Shown in pieces: positions 63,054 through 64,000 of a stretch of DNA of 64,000 nucleotides. Both the position numbers and the translations under genes were made by a program. The notes beneath the pieces were generated by a model. It was not told the DNA's origin. It worked only from the letters and a program-made list of their open reading frames with translations, and ran no database searches. The stretch is from Acridotheres tristis. Taxonomy: Eukaryota > Chordata > Aves > Passeriformes > Sturnidae. The DNA lies in contig CM072894.1 in NCBI GenBank assembly GCA_037013685.1, forward strand, positions 8,682,841-8,746,840, in the 5' to 3' direction. Each line of letters begins with the position of its first letter. The first letter of the stretch is position 1.

Positions 63054-64000
63054 ACTTCTATGAAAAACAATTTTGAAAATGAGCATTGAGGGAAAATCCA
63101 ATGGTGTCTATGATAAATCACATTCTGGTTAGTTATCCTCACTGTCAGGACCATAATTCTGTAACAGGCTCTTTGATTAACAGAACTGCTTGAGTACCTG
63201 GATTCCTTCTGTTAAATGTATTTTCTATTTCTTCCACCGTTCCCATAGCTACAAAACTCCCTTCAATTTATTAACACCCAAAAGTTCAGAGAAAGCAATA
63301 GTCTGATTAATGATATGTAAAGGGGAAACTCAAGAACATAAATCCAGGAGGCCCTTCCTGGTGCAAAGAAGGGCTCTACCATAGGTTCAGGGCTTCAGAG
63401 CAAAAATCAGAGGGGAAAAGAAAAAAAAAAGAAAAAAAGTTTAGCTAACACCTGTTCAAAATACAGAACACTAATAATAGGAAACTCTTTTCTTGATTAA
63501 TTTGTCAAGCATGGATCTTTGCACAGAGTATCTGAGGTTTTGTAGTATTAATCTGAGCTGCTGCTGATAAAATGAGAATATGTGAGGTGTCACAACAGGA
63601 ACATAAATTCTAATTATCGGCCAAAGAGAAGAAAGAATTAATTCAGTAGGTTATATACACCAAAAGAATGCTGCAGTTGTAGATGTTGAAGTAGTAAATA
63701 TTATAAATATTTCTCATATTTTCATAGTCTTCACATGCCAGTAGCTAAACAAGGTTGAGAAAGAAGAATCAATATTAAATTACACTCCTTGCAAACATTA
63801 ATAAATATTGTTGTTACTTCTACAGCCCCTATATGAGAACCCAATCTAATAAATCAAAGCTTGTTCCATTTTTCCTTTTGGCCCCCATCCAGACAAAAGC
63901 AGGTGGAGACATTAAAATGGGTTGTTGGGAAGTTTCCATGCAGGTATCTGTCCTTTCATGGCTTCCCTGACAGTGCTATTATTTTCATTTTGAGACAAAC
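63054..64000. other. Non-coding stretch, no gene seen
   Basis: No gene was identified. An A-rich tract is at 63416-63439. The part 63480-63680 is repeat-free and AT-rich with homeodomain-type words. Confidence 0.45.

Noticed and set aside
1..64000. Integrated virus, CRISPR array, operon or LTR element
   Set aside because: No paired LTRs, no viral or bacterial coding motifs, no spaced direct repeats of array type were seen on either strand.

Overview
The window looks like avian nuclear DNA, most likely from a gene desert or a very long intron. The best evidence is a set of CR1 LINE 3' ends. The clearest, at 59413-59917 on the + strand, ends in the CR1 terminal 8-bp repeat (ATTCTRTG type). An older copy lies at 11130-11582, and four short 3' tails lie near 13.6, 13.9, 43.6 and 43.8 kb. 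The sequence is AT-rich, poor in CpG, and has short simple repeats. No bacterial-style gene arrangement, rRNA, tRNA, CRISPR array or intact transposase was recognised. Crocodilian or turtle DNA, which also carries CR1, cannot be fully excluded.

I found no gene that I can name. Nearly all open frames are short, start at non-ATG codons and look like chance. Four stretches are more exon-like because an open frame lies between plausible splice sites: 38446-39145 on the - strand (the best, with a change of frame inside it), and 17078-17311, 35088-35315 and 51164-51280 on the + strand. A polypyrimidine-AG site directly joined to a donor at 63047/63048 resembles a recursive splice site, which would fit a long + strand intron. 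All of these are hypotheses.

Layout: 1-8.8 kb is plain AT-rich DNA; 8.8-9.3 kb is an unrecognised GC-richer patch; 11.1-13.9 kb holds CR1 remains; 17.1 kb has an exon-like piece; 20.65 kb has an A/C-rich tract; 25.4-26.3 kb is GC-rich and contains a 29-unit, 10-bp minisatellite; 27.9-30.7 kb has conserved-element-like blocks and a tiny poly(A) insertion with direct repeats; 34.6 kb has a pyrimidine tetranucleotide repeat; 35.1 and 38.4-39.1 kb are exon-like; 43.6-43.8 kb has two opposed CR1 tails; 47.7-48.4 kb is conserved-element-like; 51.2 kb is exon-like; 53.3-53.6 kb and 60.3-60.7 kb are local CpG-retaining blocks; 55.5-55.6 kb has octamer motifs; 59.4-59.9 kb is the best CR1.

No genes can be seen working together here. 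If the window has a function it is probably regulatory or intronic. Conservation cannot be measured from one sequence, so every 'conserved-element-like' call is a pattern judgement.
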